A stretch of DNA of 64,000 bases from Orobanche coerulescens (GCA_033398695.1 CM065812.1:141366858-141430857); one strand, 5' to 3'; positions 11,140 through 23,455 are shown, counted from the stretch's first letter. Numbers and translations are program-made. Notes: a model not told the origin generated them from the letters alone.

Positions 11140-14068
11140 ATGGCTAGTCAATCTTCTTCCCCTGTTCTGAAGAAATCCTCCAACATCATTGATGGCCGGA
11201 TCTTCTCCAAACCTGTCATCATCGAGCGTATTATCTCGGAAATCAACGACACCGAACCAATGGAGTATATCATTACTCGTCTTGAACAACAAGGTCTCTA
11301 TCGCTTCGGGAGCAAGACCGCCGACAAATACGACGCCCATCTGGTTGAGGAATTCTACCTCAACGCCGCCGTCCGTTTCATCACTAGCCGGGGAGGACAT
11401 GTTGCTAACATCACTGCAACAGTCCAGGGAGTGGAAATCTGCATCAATCGCGATTTACTCCAGAGAATCTACAGGCTGCCCGCCGATGGCCTGACCATGG
11501 ACCAACTTGAGACGTTCGGGTCTCAAGAGCTTATTACCAAATTTTATGGACTTTTTACAGGGTCCAAAGTGGTTGATATGGTGACAACCACTTGTCACAA
11601 GAAAAATTTTCTTCTTTATTTCGTTTATCTTCATGACTTTTGCTCCAGGATCATTGAAAACCGAACCGGTGCGTTCGAGATGTGCACGAATTTAAGGTTC
11701 AGGATGATGGTAGCTATTTTGACCTGTGAAAAGGTCAATTGGTGCCAAATCATTCTGAAACGTCTTCAAGAAGAGGTGTGCAAACCTGCCACCCAAAAGA
11801 AATCCTTTGGTTTAATCTCGAACTACATTCGGCGAAGTGCGGTGTACAATCCGCCGATGCAAAGAAAAATAGCTCAAGGATATACTTAGGAGGTGTCAAA
11901 CCCTCTGCGTATAACCAGAGCACCATGCATTGCAACCACCTGAGAACCAGGCACATGCCAATTTCTGCCAACCCAAGAGATGAAATCGTGAAGGTCCCAG
12001 AAATGGAATCTTCAAAGAAGCGAAAGCGATCTCACAAGTCCAAGAAGAGACTCAGGAGGCTCTCAAAAATCAAAGCCAAGCACTCCAAGGATGTCTCGCC
12101 CGTGGCGCAACCCACTGATGAAGAACCCCAGGGCCCAACCCCTGTGGAAGAGGTGTCTCCTACTGCATCGACAGTAGATCCCGAGCCTTTGGCGGCTACG
12201 ACGGATATAGAGACATGCGCAACGCTCAAGACTTTAGCTTGATCATTGCCCATTCGGAGCCAAAAGCTACTTCTCCTCTGCGGGATCCCACACCCGTGCA
12301 GGATCCATCATCCTTCGGGGCACCATCCCCTGCAAGGAGTCCATCTTCCGTACAGGATCCCATACCTGTACCGAAATCCCTCGAAACAGCGTCTCCAGAC
12401 GTTATTCGAAGTCCCTCCCCTGACTCGATCATAAATCAAACACTTCTTTCGGTTCAAATTGAACACGCGTACGAAAGATTTCTGCAATGGAAAGGCTATA
12501 GGCTAGCTCCGTATGATACACTGTACAACTGGAGCGAATGGAGCCACGAAGAACGATTCGTCTCCGAAGTAACAGACTGAACTGAAATTGAGGCCCTGCT
12601 TCGATGGGACAATGCCTCTTGCAAGGATCTCATTGAAAGCCACCTGCTACACAAATCTGACGCCAGAAGAAAAGGAAAGAAGAAGTCAGAGGATTCTCCC
12701 ATTAATCCAAAAGATGACGACGATAATGACTCAGACGACGACGACGATGCTCTACAAGCAGGTCTGAGAATGAGCCGTGAAGAGGCTGAAGCTCGAGACG
12801 CCTCTCCACCCAGAAAAGACGAAGGGCCTTCTACCCAAGCCAATCCCCCTTCGCCACAGCCCGAGAACATTCCCGACCAAGAGGAATCAGTCCCTCCAGT
12901 CGAGGAACTTCAAGAAATTTTGGAACAGGCACCCGAGCCTGCTGCGACCGAAGAAGCCGTTCCTGCAAGCCAACGGGAGGATTCAGTCCCTCCTGCATCC
13001 ATATCTGCCGAAGAACCTTCGCCACAGGACGCTTCTGAACCAACTGTCGCCGAACCACATGAAGCTGCTCCCGCCCCTTCAACAATGGAATCCGAGGACG
13101 GTACCGAACCTGAGGATGTCCAACTTACTTCGCGTCCATCCGTGAATGTAAGAAGATTGAACGACGCTGCAGACTTCGCCCAACCAGACTCTCCGATCTC
13201 TGCTGCACGTAAAGAGCGCCTGCGAGCTCTTGGCCTTCAGACTGTATTTATCCAAGATGCAGTAAACGCTCTATCTTCCGTTGAAAAGGCACTGAATTGG
13301 ATGCACACCTCTGCCGTCGAAGAAATGACCACTCTTCAACACAAAGTATCTCGAGTTGTCGACGCATTCATACTTTTGCCAGAAGTTTTCAAGCAAGCCT
13401 TGAAAATCATGGAAGATAAGCAAGAGCAACTGCTGAAGGAGGAAGCTACAAAGACAAGGATTGCTGAAGCCAAGACCGCATGTGTAATGATTGAGAACAG
13501 CTCTCAACTGCGTGCTCACGACAAATCCATTCAAGAAATGTCGCAGACTCTTTCCTCCCTTGTTGAAAGAATAACCAGCATCGAGACCAAACAGGACGCC
13601 GCTCTTGAAATCCTGCAAAGTCTTGATGAAGCCAAAAAGGGGGAAGAGGCACGAGAAGCTGCAAGGAGAATAAGGCTGCAACAAGAAAGGGAATTTGAGG
13701 CTGCTCAGAACAGTATCACTGCCGAATTGAACAAGCTGGCACCTCCATCCCAAAGTTTTAAAATTTCAGGCTCCAGACCGGAATTCCATGACCCAAATGT
13801 CCCTTGGCAAACTCTTATTCAGAGACCTTCGGAAATACGTCTGCCGACCAACCGCAACCCAACTGCCGACGAAGTGAAGCACTGGAGGAAGAATGAACTG
13901 ATGAGATATTTTGTCAGACTCATCAGGGAATCCGCCATCTTCAAGAATTATAAAACGTTAGCGGAAGCGGCAGATAAGTTTACGAAGATGCTAGAAGAAG
14001 GTAAACTCCCTCTCCAAATCGAAATGAAATCAAAACATAGAAGAGGAGATCGGGTCACCCATCCGTAA
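11140..14068 (+). pseudogene. Env-like / putative plant transposon protein gene of the Sirevirus, frameshifted
   Basis: One gene is broken into pieces: 11140-11889, then a frameshift into 11739-12242, then a shift into the frame of 12215-12580, a TGA at 12578, and the same frame again in 12770-14068. The first ~250 residues resemble the globular N-terminal domain of 3' proteins in Sireviruses and other plant elements (FY.NAAVRF, ICINRDLLQRIYRLP). Next come a Lys/Arg cluster that looks like a nuclear signal (12013-12090), Pro/Ser-rich repeats, an acidic run (12713-12750) and a coiled coil of about 150 residues (13270-13740). I see no signal peptide or membrane segment, so env-like is a positional name and a membrane role is unsupported. 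Function unknown. Confidence 0.7.
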
Positions 14069-14692
14069 GATCGATACTTGCCTTTGATCGCTCATATGAA
14101 GGAAGAGCGATTTACCAGATCGAGGCAATGATTCACTTCAAAATCGGTGGCGCGGCACCGAGAACGAACCCGAAAAAGACCATGGAGGCATGCGGATTAT
14201 CGATAAAAAGTGAAATTTATGTATATTGTTTTTGTTTTTGTAATTTCTATTCAAACAACAAACTTTGTACTCAATCATTTTTGAATATCAATAAAATAGT
14301 TTGTTTGTCTTGAAAGATTACAACTCGTAATCTACCGTGTTTATGTATGATTACTTAAATTGTTTGATAGGAATCTCAAGTTAGATAAACTTGATTGAAA
14401 AATAAGTCATTTAACTAGTCTACGAACAGTTCATAATTTGATTGTAAACTTAGAATACATTGTAAGATTATGCTCGCGCGCCAATCATAGGCTTAAGTTG
14501 TAATAAATCAAAATCAGATTTCGAACGTGCTCAAGCGGCTTCATTATTGTAGACTAAGTCACTAAGTCATACCTTTTGACAAAAGACCAAGAAATCTGCC
14601 AGAAGTCATCAAAGAAGAATGCTTCATGAAGAAGGTTTTGGCATCATCAAGAAGACTCGAAGAGTTAAGTAAGTTAGTCTTGGCAAATTGTC
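14069..14692 (+). other. 3' untranslated region of the Sirevirus
   Basis: No gene is visible. The stretch contains an AATAAAA polyadenylation-like word near 14289 and an AT-rich core, and ends in the AAGACTCGAAGAG-type sequence that often precedes Sirevirus polypurine tracts. Confidence 0.55.
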
Positions 14693-14706
14693 AAAAAGGG
14701 GGAAAT
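14693..14706 (+). other. Polypurine tract of the Sirevirus
   Basis: AAAAAGGGGGAAAT abuts the terminal TGTTGG at 14707 directly. This is the usual plus-strand primer context and fixes the left edge of the 3' terminal unit. Confidence 0.85.
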
Positions 14707-14758
14707 TGTTGGGAAAACAAACACCCTGTATCGAAACAGGGTGTTTGTTTTCCCAACA
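14707..14758 (+). repeat. 3' terminal unit of the Sirevirus: 52-bp perfect hairpin
   Basis: A 23-base arm starting TGTTGGGAAAACAAACACC is followed by a six-base loop (ATCGAA) and the exact reverse complement of the arm, ending CCCAACA. It lies between the polypurine tract and the target repeat GTTTG (14759-14763), where a 3' LTR must be. Beyond TGTTGG it shares no clear sequence with the 536-bp 5' LTR. Confidence 0.85.
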
Positions 14759-14848
14759 GTTTGTATGTGTTGTGTGTGTGTGTGTGTGTGTGTGCAATGT
14801 GTGTGTGTGTGCAGTGTGTGTGTGTGTATATGCATTGTGTGTGTGTGT
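14759..14848 (+). repeat. GT-rich target remnant between the Sirevirus and Tat A
   Basis: Starts with the target repeat GTTTG and continues as (TG)n with TGCAATG and TATATGCATTG interruptions up to the Tat 5' LTR. It is the continuation of the tract at 4203-4237. Confidence 0.7.
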
Positions 14849-15736
14849 TGTTGTACGGCAATTTATACGCCTCGATGGCAATCGGCTTAATGGTCAAGAG
14901 CCAGCCAAAGAAGACAGATGCTGAGCAAGCGCCTAGCGATCGACGTCTAAGGCGATCGTCTATCGGCATATGGCGATCGCCTATAATGTCCGACAGTAGA
15001 CGATCATCCCGTGCCATGTATGGATCTGACACCCGTCAGAGTCTTCGAAGATCGAACCTCGGATGAAGACCCACGTCCAGATCCGCAAAAGGACCCACAA
15101 GATAAGGCCTTTTGACCCCAGCCTGTCACCACCCTCACACCTACCGACAGGCCCGCCGAAAGGTACAAAGTGGGTCCTCCCCTGACAGCGGCTTAGGACG
15201 TGTGTGGACTTCTCATTGGCTCATACATCTGGCTGCCAGCAGCAGCCTCGGACTTTAAGGAAACAGTCCCACGTGATGGGACAATCGCCCACCTTATTCT
15301 AATATAGAAAACGACGGTCGCCCGCGATCGCCGGGAGGACCTAGCAACCTCTTCTCCTATAAATAGAAGGCCTCCAACAGTGGCCAAAGGACAGGGAAAT
15401 CGATTCACAAATACACACACACAGTGAAATTCATTCACAAACACAGAACACTAGAAACAAGAACTCACAGAGCATCATATCTGGTTCTTCCGGCAATCTT
15501 CACGCTCAATAGATAAGATAACTAGAGTCTTTACACTCATTGTAACTGCACTCTAACATTAATATTTGTACTACAAAGTATTTGTATTAATAATATCTCG
15601 CGAGAGCATTCAAGCCCGGGACTAACAACCCCGGCAAATCTTGTGGTATTTACTTTTCCCACGGAAGTGTTCTCGTATTTGTTTGTTACTCGACCATTCC
15701 AGCAATATTCATCTCCGGATAATATTTTGGGTAACA
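14849..15736 (+). repeat. 5' LTR of Tat A
   Basis: Starts TGTTGTACGGC, ends GGGTAACA, 888 bases. A TATAAATAG box is at 15358-15366. Upstream, around 14936-15335, GCGATCG words recur, including the palindrome GGCGATCGCC. It differs from the 3' LTR at 48711 by substitutions and by a longer indel just downstream of the TATA box. Confidence 0.88.
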
Positions 15737-15741
15737 AAAAT

Positions 15742-15759
15742 TGGCGCTAGAAGGAGGGG
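15742..15759 (+). other. Primer binding site of Tat A
   Basis: TGGCGCTAGAAGGAGGGG starts five bases after the LTR. The position and the TGGCG start fit a gypsy primer binding site; I do not assign the tRNA. Confidence 0.6.
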
Positions 15760-15890
15760 TTGAACCTTCGACCTAGAGGAAGGGCTTAACCTTCATTTTC
15801 ATTCCGACCGTCTCGAAAAACACTCACTGTTCTCCGGGGCATATACTTGAAGAAACACTCACTGTTCTCCAAAGAAAAACCTTCAGAATT

Positions 15891-17745
15891 ATGACGTCTG
15901 CCACGACCTCAAAAAGAGCCACCCTGCGATCTGCCGGTCATCTCATTCCGGCCCAGACCGAATCCCAACCTACGGCGGAAGGCGATCGCAGTGACGCTAG
16001 GCTCTCACTCCCGCCCCCGAGGGACGGTCCCAGCCTCTCACTGGATCAGTTCCAAACTAGAGAACATATCGAGGAGGCTATGGCCATCCTCAGGGAGCGA
16101 CGGAGGGCATGCGACTCGCCCACCATTACTCCATCAGTCATCCGCCGAGCAAGCAAGCGGAAGCTTAAGGGGCTATATGTCGAGAAATCATCAGAAAGCC
16201 CCGAGCCGCAGGATAAGGCTCTCGTAAGGCGGGATGATTCCGTCTTCAGCCGCCTAGGGAGTGATCCCTCATGGCGAACCGGGCATTCGGGCCCCAGCCG
16301 GGAGACATCGGAGTCCGAATCCGTTACCAGGAGTTCGGCATACCCGACCCCCAGAAGACAAGCCGGCCAACGGGCTCCCACTCGCCCAAGAATTGGGCTC
16401 GGTGGTAGAGAACTCGTCACCTACCATGGGGCCAGAAGATCGGTACACGATCGCCTTGGCTCCCGCTCCGAGAGCCAATCCGTGAGCAGTCAGGCTACGG
16501 CAATGGCCACCATGCAGCGCCAGCTAGACGAAATGAAGGCGCTCGTGGAAACTGGGGCAGGAGCCAAGAGATCGATCGCCGGACCGAGTGAGCCGCTCAT
16601 GGCCCAGATCGAGCTCGCCCCCGTTTAACCGAAGATCTCTCCTCCTCAAACGCCTCTATATGAGGGGAGATCGGATCCTGAGACCCATTTGGGCAAGTTC
16701 CGGATTTACATGACCGGATGTGGAGCATCGGACGCGACAAAGTGCCGAATGTTCCCATTGACATTGGGCGATCTTGCCCATAGGTGGTACATTTCATTGC
16801 CGCCTCGCTCGATCAATTGTTTTGAGAAGTTGGCGAACGACTTCACGTCGTATTTCGCCGACAAAGTTGCTCGGCCAGAAGGTCCCCACCGCATGATGAA
16901 GATCAGGCAGGGAAAGAACGGGCCCGACGAAGACTATATCGACCGGGTGGATGAAATAGTCCTCACTGGTGAGCCTATTAGCGATGAACTCGCTCTATAC
17001 TCGGTCCTAGGGGGATTTTATGGCCATTCTCCCATGTTCAGGCACCTCACGAAGGACATCCTCCCGACCTACGCGATCTTCCGCGTCAGGGCTACTGATT
17101 TCCTAGCTAGGCAAAGGATGCTCACCCTTCGCTTGGGCGAGGGATCTGCCGGGGAAGGGAAGGCGCCAACTTCCATCCCGAGAAAGGCGGTCGCCAAGCC
17201 CAGAAAGGCGGTCGCGAAGCCGCCCGGCGAATTCAAAGCCTTCGAGGATGTGGAAGTTCACCTCCTCCGCAACCTCAATTTTTTTCCGGCCCACATTTTC
17301 AATGCCATCAAGGGGCGCGAGTGGCTTAGCCAACCAAAGTCGGTGAGGGACCACGGTCATCTAGACCGCAGCAAATTTTGTGCCTACCACAAGAGTCCCG
17401 GCCACAATACCAGCCAGTGTCACGACCTCCTTAGACAACTCTGGAGACTGTTTGAAGAAGGCAAGCTGGATAACTTAGTTACCAAGCCGGAACCACGGGC
17501 AGAAAGGACCAGGGGGCGCGAGCGCCGACAGAACGATGGAATCCCTCCCAATCCAGTTGCAAGGATCGAGCAGAACGAGCCGGAGAACTCTGACGAGTCA
17601 ATCCCTCCGATCAACCCTGGCGGCCGGATCAATATGCTTCAGGCGGGAGGTGGAAACCTCGGAGGCCTTTCCCCGGTTTCCACCATGTTGAACAGAAAGC
17701 GGAAGGCCGAATTGAGGGCGTTCGTCGGGGTCAATGTCGTGGTAC
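15891..17745 (+). pseudogene. gag: Tat A gag, one nonsense mutation, cut by Athila
   Basis: The frame opens at ATG 15891 and runs to 17745, where the Athila-like element enters. A single in-frame TAA at 16626-16628 interrupts it; Tat B has CAA (Gln) at the equivalent position near 39302, so this is a C-to-T nonsense change. After the stop comes the retrotransposon gag core (CRMFPLTL, RWYISLPP, FTSYFADKV, RMMKIRQGK, EDYIDRVDEI), then a His/Cys-rich segment (FCAYHKSPGHNTSQC) and a basic tail. The N-terminal 200 residues are Ser/Arg-rich and poorly conserved. The remaining pol frame resumes at 28068. Confidence 0.88.
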
Positions 17746-19056
17746 TGTTAGGCGTATTTTTATACGCTTATTTATCATTATTTTGTAGTATTTTGGAGTG
17801 TGAAATCATCTAAATGAGCTTTTAATGCCTTAATTTTGCATGATTGACAGGAAATTGAAGTCCGGAAGCTTAAACGATGCAAAACGGGCGAAAACGGCAA
17901 AACTGGACTATGAGCCGCGGCACAAGGAAACTGAGCCGCAGCAAAGAAAGACACCAGCCGAAGGGCTGAGTAGTCAGATTACGTGCGCAAGACCCCATGT
18001 GAGCCGCGGCACGTAAGGATTTAATTACGCCTGTATTGATTTTAGCGATGTGCCGCGGCACAAGACAGTGAGCCGCGGCACACTTAGCGGGAATTATACG
18101 TCTGCGCGGATTTTGGGCCGTTTCGAAGCCAGTTTTCAACCGATTAATATGGACGCGATTTGTGGAGGTGCTGAGCTATAAATAGGGCTTAAGACCCTAA
18201 TTTAATTATCTTGGAATCATTGAATCTAAACCGAAGAGAGCTTAAGCTTGGAGACAGAGAAGAATAGGAAAGCAGAGGAATTCAAGGGCAGAAGGCGGAA
18301 GCTGAAGAACGGAGGAATCCGAGCTTCATCTGCGTTTGAATTTTATGCTTTCGTTTATTTATTCTGTATTTTCAGTTTTTAGTATGTCAGGCTAAAGCCC
18401 TAATCTAGGGTTTTGATGAAACCTTTATTTTGACGAATTGATTGAGATTATCCAATTTATTACCTTTTTATTGAGTTTTCCCAATTATGTTTAATGCTTG
18501 CAATTATCGGCCAATAGTTGTATTGATTTAATTATTCACTTGAATCGGGAGAGGAGATTTGGTGAGAACTATTGGTGAGGACCGTTTTATTCTCGTGAGA
18601 TAAGAATATACTCATAGGAACTACGTGGCCTTTAGGAGATTTCATGCTTTTTGCCTAGCGGCAGATAATTCACCTAGGGATAGAGTGCGTTAGTCGCCGT
18701 TAGATAAATCTATTGACCTCGGGAGGCGGTAGAATATATTAGCAATCTCCGCCTTCAATAAATTGGGAAAATTATTTATTACGGATGATCAAGATTAAAT
18801 TCGGATAAATTAAGGTGGATTCAACTCTAGACTTATTTATCATTTGATTCCTTTTATTCAAGCTATCGCTTCTGTTTAGTCTTTTATTCATTCTTTTAGT
18901 TATTAGTCCAAAAACCCAACTTCGATTGTTCAAATAAAATTGGAATACGAAAACGTCGGTAGTTAGAGATTCAATCCTCGTGGGAACGATACTCTACTTA
19001 TCACTTTATTACTTGTAAACGATGACGTGCACTTGCGTGTAGGAAATATCGCAACA
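17746..19056 (+). repeat. Athila 5' LTR
   Basis: 1311 bases; TATAAATAG at 18177-18185. GCCGCGGC-type palindromic words lie upstream of the TATA box (17911-18082). The rest is nearly identical to the 3' LTR, but the palindrome block is clearly different (see findings). Confidence 0.92.
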
Positions 19057-19062
19057 AGTTTT

Positions 19063-19080
19063 TGGCGCCGTTGCCGGGGA
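19063..19080 (+). other. Athila primer binding site, tRNA-Asp type
   Basis: TGGCGCCGTTGCCGGGGA starts six bases after the LTR. It is the classic Athila primer binding site, complementary to a tRNA-Asp 3' end. Confidence 0.88.
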
Positions 19081-19200
19081 CTGAATTTTTTCTAATATCG
19101 ACTTAAGTATTTCCAGTCTTAATTTGAACGTTTTATTTTTTATTTTTTCGTACTTAATTTCGTTTACTTGCTTTCCCCTTCAGGACCTTTCGTGTAGTGC

Positions 19201-21000
19201 ATGAGAAGACTCGGTAACGAAGGCCTACTACCTTTGGACACCGAGCTCGAGCGCACTCTAAGAAGGAACAAAAAGGAGAAAAGAGAGCTGCAGACGACGG
19301 TCAACATGGCCGAGAATATTGAAATCCAAGGAGGAGACAACCAAGTGCGGCAAGCTCAACCGGAACTCGCTCTTCGAGATTATGCCATGCCGCAAGTCAA
19401 CGCAAATTTTTCGGGAATTCGGCGTCCCACCATCCAAGCTAATAACTTTGAGATCAAGCCCGCCATTATTCAGATGGTGCAGGCGAGCCCATTCTGTGGA
19501 CTACCGAAGGACGATCCGAATGCCCACATTGCTTCTTTCCTTGAGATATGCGACACTTTCAAAACTAATGGTGTCACCGACGATGCCATCCGATTGAGGC
19601 TTTTCCCTTTTTCTTTGAGGGATAAAGCAAAATTCTGGTTGAATTCCTTACCGCCGGGGTCGATTACAACTTGGGAGAGGTTAGTGCAAGCCTTCCTTGC
19701 AAAATTTTTCCCACCAGCTAAGACGGCGCGGTTAAGAAACGAGATAACCACTTTTGCCCAGTACGATATGGAATCGCTCCACGAGGCGTGGGAGCGATAT
19801 AAAGATTTGCTACGAAGATGCCCTCATCACGGCATTCCTGATTGGCTTCAGCTGCATACGTTTTATGGTGGTTTGAGTGCTTCTACACGCACTTTAGTGG
19901 ATGCAGCCTCCGGAGGAACATTCATGGGAAAATCTATGGCCGAGGCTCACGTGCTTTTGGAAGATATGGCTGAAAACGCTTACCAATGGCCAGCAGAAAG
20001 ATTGACACCGAAGAGGGTAATGGAAGTTTCGAGCAATGATCCGATTTCCACCTTGTCAGCTCAAGTCGCCGCTTTGACACATGACTCGAACTTTTCGCAC
20101 GCACTGACCCTGTTACCATTGAGACATGTAATTGGTGTAACGGATCACACCCGAGTGCGGAGTGTCAATTTGGAAATCCGTTCGAGCAACATCAGATGGA
20201 GCAAGCTCAGTTCGTAGCCAATGGAAATCGACAAAGCAATTTTTACCCCAGCACTTATAATCAAGGGTGGAGGAATCAACAAAATTCTCCATGGAGAAAT
20301 GGGCAAGCTATGAAGCCTCCGCAACCTCACTTCGTGCAACCCCCACAGCAGCCCCCTCAATCTTCAAAGGTATCTTTGGAGGATGCTCTTGCTCAATTGG
20401 CGGCTAACACAAGCCAATTCATGACCCGCACCGAGACGACTCTTCAAAATCATTCAACCTCCATCCGAAATCTAGAAACACAAATGGGGCAGATTGCTAA
20501 TTTATTGTCTTCTCGGGCTCAAGGTGCAGCCCCCAACGCAGCCGAAGTGAAACCCAAGGAAAATGTGCAAGCAATCGAATTAAGAAGCGGAAAGGAGTTG
20601 AAAGGGCAGCCTATTAATGACAAAGAGCAGCCGAACGTGCAGAACGAGAAGGAAAAGGATGAGACGCCTAAGCCAAAAGAAGTATCGACTACTCAGCCCA
20701 CTCCTCAAATTCCATTTCCACAGCGTTTTCAAAAGCAAAAACTGGACAAGCAGTTTTCAAAATTCCTCGACGTTTTCAAGAAGTTGCACATAAACATTCC
20801 GTTCGCCGACGCATTGGAACAGATGCCGAGTTACGTCAAGTTCATGAAAGAGATCTTGTCCAATAAACGGAAGCTCGAGGAATATGAGACGGTCGCTTTA
20901 ACGGAGGAGTGCAGCGCTATTTTACAAAAAAAACTCCCACCGAAATTGAGAGATCCGGGGAGTTTCACCATTCCTTGCATCATCAGAAATTCATCTTTTG
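19201..21000 (+). pseudogene. gag: Athila gag, frameshifted
   Basis: The first frame, 19201-20217, carries the Athila gag core (AIIQMVQ, FCGLPKDDPNAHI, LRLFPFSLRDKAKFWL, FLAKFFPP, HEAWERYKDLLRRCPHHG, LHTFYGGL). A frameshift near 20090-20125 moves the rest into the frame of 20196-21110. That frame holds a CCHC knuckle (CNWCNGSHPSAEC, 20127-20165) just upstream and then a Lys/Gln/Pro-rich linker. Gag would coat the RNA in the particle. The broken frame argues against activity. Confidence 0.9.
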
Positions 21001-21462
21001 AAAGAGCCCTATGTGATCTCGGAGCCAGTATAAATCTTATGCCCCTCTCGATTTTTAAAAAGTCGAGATCGGGAAGCCAAGCCGACAGTCTCTCTACAAT
21101 TGGCCGATAGATCCATCAAATATCCGAGGGGTGTGATAGAGGACGTTTTAGTCAAAGTGGATAAGTTCATCTTTCCGGCCGATTTCATCGTACTTGATAT
21201 GGAAGAAGACCAAGATATCCCAATTATTTTGGGAAGACCATTTTTGGCAACAGGCCGAACGTTGATTGATGTGGAAAAAGGAAAGCTGACTTTGCGCGTT
21301 CAAGAGGAGCAAGTAACTTTCAATATTTTTCGATCCGTAAAATATCCAAGTGACGCTGAAAATTGTTTCCAAGTTGACGTCATTGACTCATGCGTGAGTA
21401 AAACTTTTCGAGAAAACTATCCACCCGATCCATTGGAATCCGTTTTGATTGGGGCTGTTTAG
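21001..21462 (+). pseudogene. Athila aspartic protease, frameshifted
   Basis: The active-site region CDLGASINLMP lies at about 21010-21045, in the gag frame. A frameshift around 21060 moves the remainder (VLDMEEDQDIPIILGRPFLATG) into the frame 21100-21462. The D-L-G form of the catalytic triplet is normal for Athila, whereas most retroelement proteases have D-S/T-G. The frame ends at TAG 21460-21462, before RT. Confidence 0.85.
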
Positions 21463-21497
21463 AACCAAATGGAGAGCATGCCGCCTACGTACGACAC

Positions 21498-22718
21498 ATG
21501 GATGCTTCCCCGCCAATCTTTATTCGTAAACCATTCGAGGAGCTAGGAAGTTCACTAACTCGACCGACCCCATCGATTGAAAAACCTCCAAAATTGGAAC
21601 TCAAAAAGCTGCCACCTCATTTGAAGTATGCATTCCTGGGGCCCGACGACTCCCTTCCAGTTATTCTTTCGGCCACATTAGCAGGAGATCAAGAGGCAAA
21701 ATTATTAAGAGTTTTGAGGGAGTACAAATCTGCTCTTGGATGGTCTATTGCGGATATCAAGGGGATCAGCCCATCGATTTGCATGCACAAGATTTTGATG
21801 GAGGAAGACTATAAACCATCCGTGGAGCATCAACGCCGGCTGAATCCTAACATGAAGGAGGTGGTAAAAGTCGAGGTTTTAAAACTCCTTGACGCAGGTA
21901 TGATCTTTCTAATTTCTGATAGTAAGTGGGTAAGTCCGGTTCAAGTTGTGTCGAAAAAGGGTGGGATAACAGTTGTTCAAAACGATAATAATGAATTAAT
22001 TCCCACCAGGATGGTTACGGGGTGGCGTATGTGCATAGATTATAGGAAACTAAATAAGGCCACTAGAAAAGATCATTTTCCCTTGCCTTTTATTGATCAG
22101 ATGTTAGATAGATTAGCCGGACACGATTTCTATTGCTTTCTCGATGGCTATTCGGGGTATAATCAGATTTACATAGCCCCCGAAGACCAAGAGAAAACGA
22201 CGTTTACATGTCCTTACGGCATTTTCGCTTATAGGCGCATGCCGTTTGGATTGTGTAATGCGCCGGCAACTTTTCAACGGTGTATGATGGCTATTTTTTC
22301 TGACATGGTAGAGCAGTGTATTGAGATTTTCATGGATGATTTTTCTGTTTTTGGAGATTCTTTTGACATTTGTTTGGAAAATTTGCAGAAGGTCTTGCGA
22401 AGATGTGAAGAGACCAATTTAGTCTTGAATTGGGAGAAGTGTCATTTTATGGTGCAGGAGGGCATTGTGCTTGGCCATCGAATATCCTCACATGGAATTG
22501 AAGTCGACCGAGCGAAAATTGAGACAATTGAGAAGATGCCTCCACCCACTTCGGTCAAGGGGATTAGGAGTTTTCTGGGACACGCCGGTTTCTATCGCCG
22601 ATTTATTAAGGATTTTTCAAAGATCACGGGTCAGCCGTGCAACTTACTCATGAAAGATGTCCCATTTACTTTCGACGAGTCTTGTAAAGAAAGTTTTGAG
22701 TTGTCAAGAAAGCTCTAA
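21498..22718 (+). pseudogene. Athila reverse transcriptase
   Basis: This 406-codon open frame covers most of the RT domain: WRMCIDYRKLNKAT, FYCFLDGYSGYNQI, FAYRRMPFGLCNAPATFQRC, the catalytic FMDD box at about 22330, and the thumb region LGHRIS and FLGHAGFYRRFIKDFS. The frame is lost at about 22700, and the RNase H continues in another frame. It is the best preserved enzyme domain of the element, but it is separated from protease by a stop and from RNase H by a frameshift. Confidence 0.92.
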
Positions 22719-23455
22719 GCACGGCACCGGTGATAGTCGCTCCGGATTGGGACCTTCCATTCGAACTAATGTGCGATGCTAGCGATTTTGCCATTGGGGC
22801 TGTTTTGGGGCAGAGACGAGGGAAGGTGTTTCATGTCATATACTATGCGAGCCGAACGCTCGATGACGCCCAAAGAAATTATGCCACAACGGAGAAGGAA
22901 TTGTTGGCGGTGATATTTGCATTTGATAAATTTCGGGCCTATCTACTAGGAACAAAGGTGATAGTGTGGACCGATCATTCGGCGATAAAGTACCTTTTGG
23001 AGGAGAAGGATGCCAAACCAAGGTTGATTCGGTGGGTGCTACTCCTTCAAGAATTCAACTTGGAGATTCGGGACAAGAAAGGGACAGAAAATGTTATAGC
23101 CGATCACCTTTCACGGTTAGAGAGTTCCCTCGAGAAGGAAGAAAGTCAGCCACAAATTATAGAAACCTCCCCCGACGAGCAGCTCTACAAGTTGGATTCA
23201 ACACATGTGCCTTGGTATGCTGATCTGGTGAACTACTTAGCAAGTAAAACAATTCCGAACGATCTCTCACGTCATCAAAAGAAGAAGCTAATCTCGGACG
23301 CTAAGTACTATTTGTGGGACGATCCTTTTCTTTTTAAGCGATGCCCCGATCAAATTATCCGTAGATGCATTCCAGATGAGGAAATCCACAGTGTGCTGAA
23401 CCATTGCCATGCGCCCTACGGTGGACACTTTAGTGGAAATAGAACAAAGAAATAA
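22719..23455 (+). pseudogene. Athila RNase H
   Basis: The open frame 22730-23455 has the RNase H motifs [49 protein letters not shown] and the IADHLSRL end. It then enters the integrase N-terminal region (a His-containing CHAPYGGH segment) and stops at TAA 23453-23455, just before the Cys pair of the zinc finger. Confidence 0.9.

Larger units (their letters stand above)
4238..14758 (+). mobile_element. Sirevirus-like Ty1/copia retrotransposon with palindromic terminal units
   Basis: The element starts TGTTGG, ends CCAACA and is flanked by the five-base repeat GTTTG. In order it holds a 5' LTR, an iMet-type primer binding site, a long coiled-coil and basic gag, protease, integrase, reverse transcriptase and RNase H in copia order, a spacer with three polypurine-like boxes, an env-like gene, a polypurine tract and a 52-bp terminal hairpin. 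The large gag, the 3' extra gene and the repeated polypurine boxes point to the Sirevirus (SIRE/Maximus) lineage. All coding parts carry stops or frameshifts. The two terminal units do not match each other, which is abnormal for an LTR element. Confidence 0.85.
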
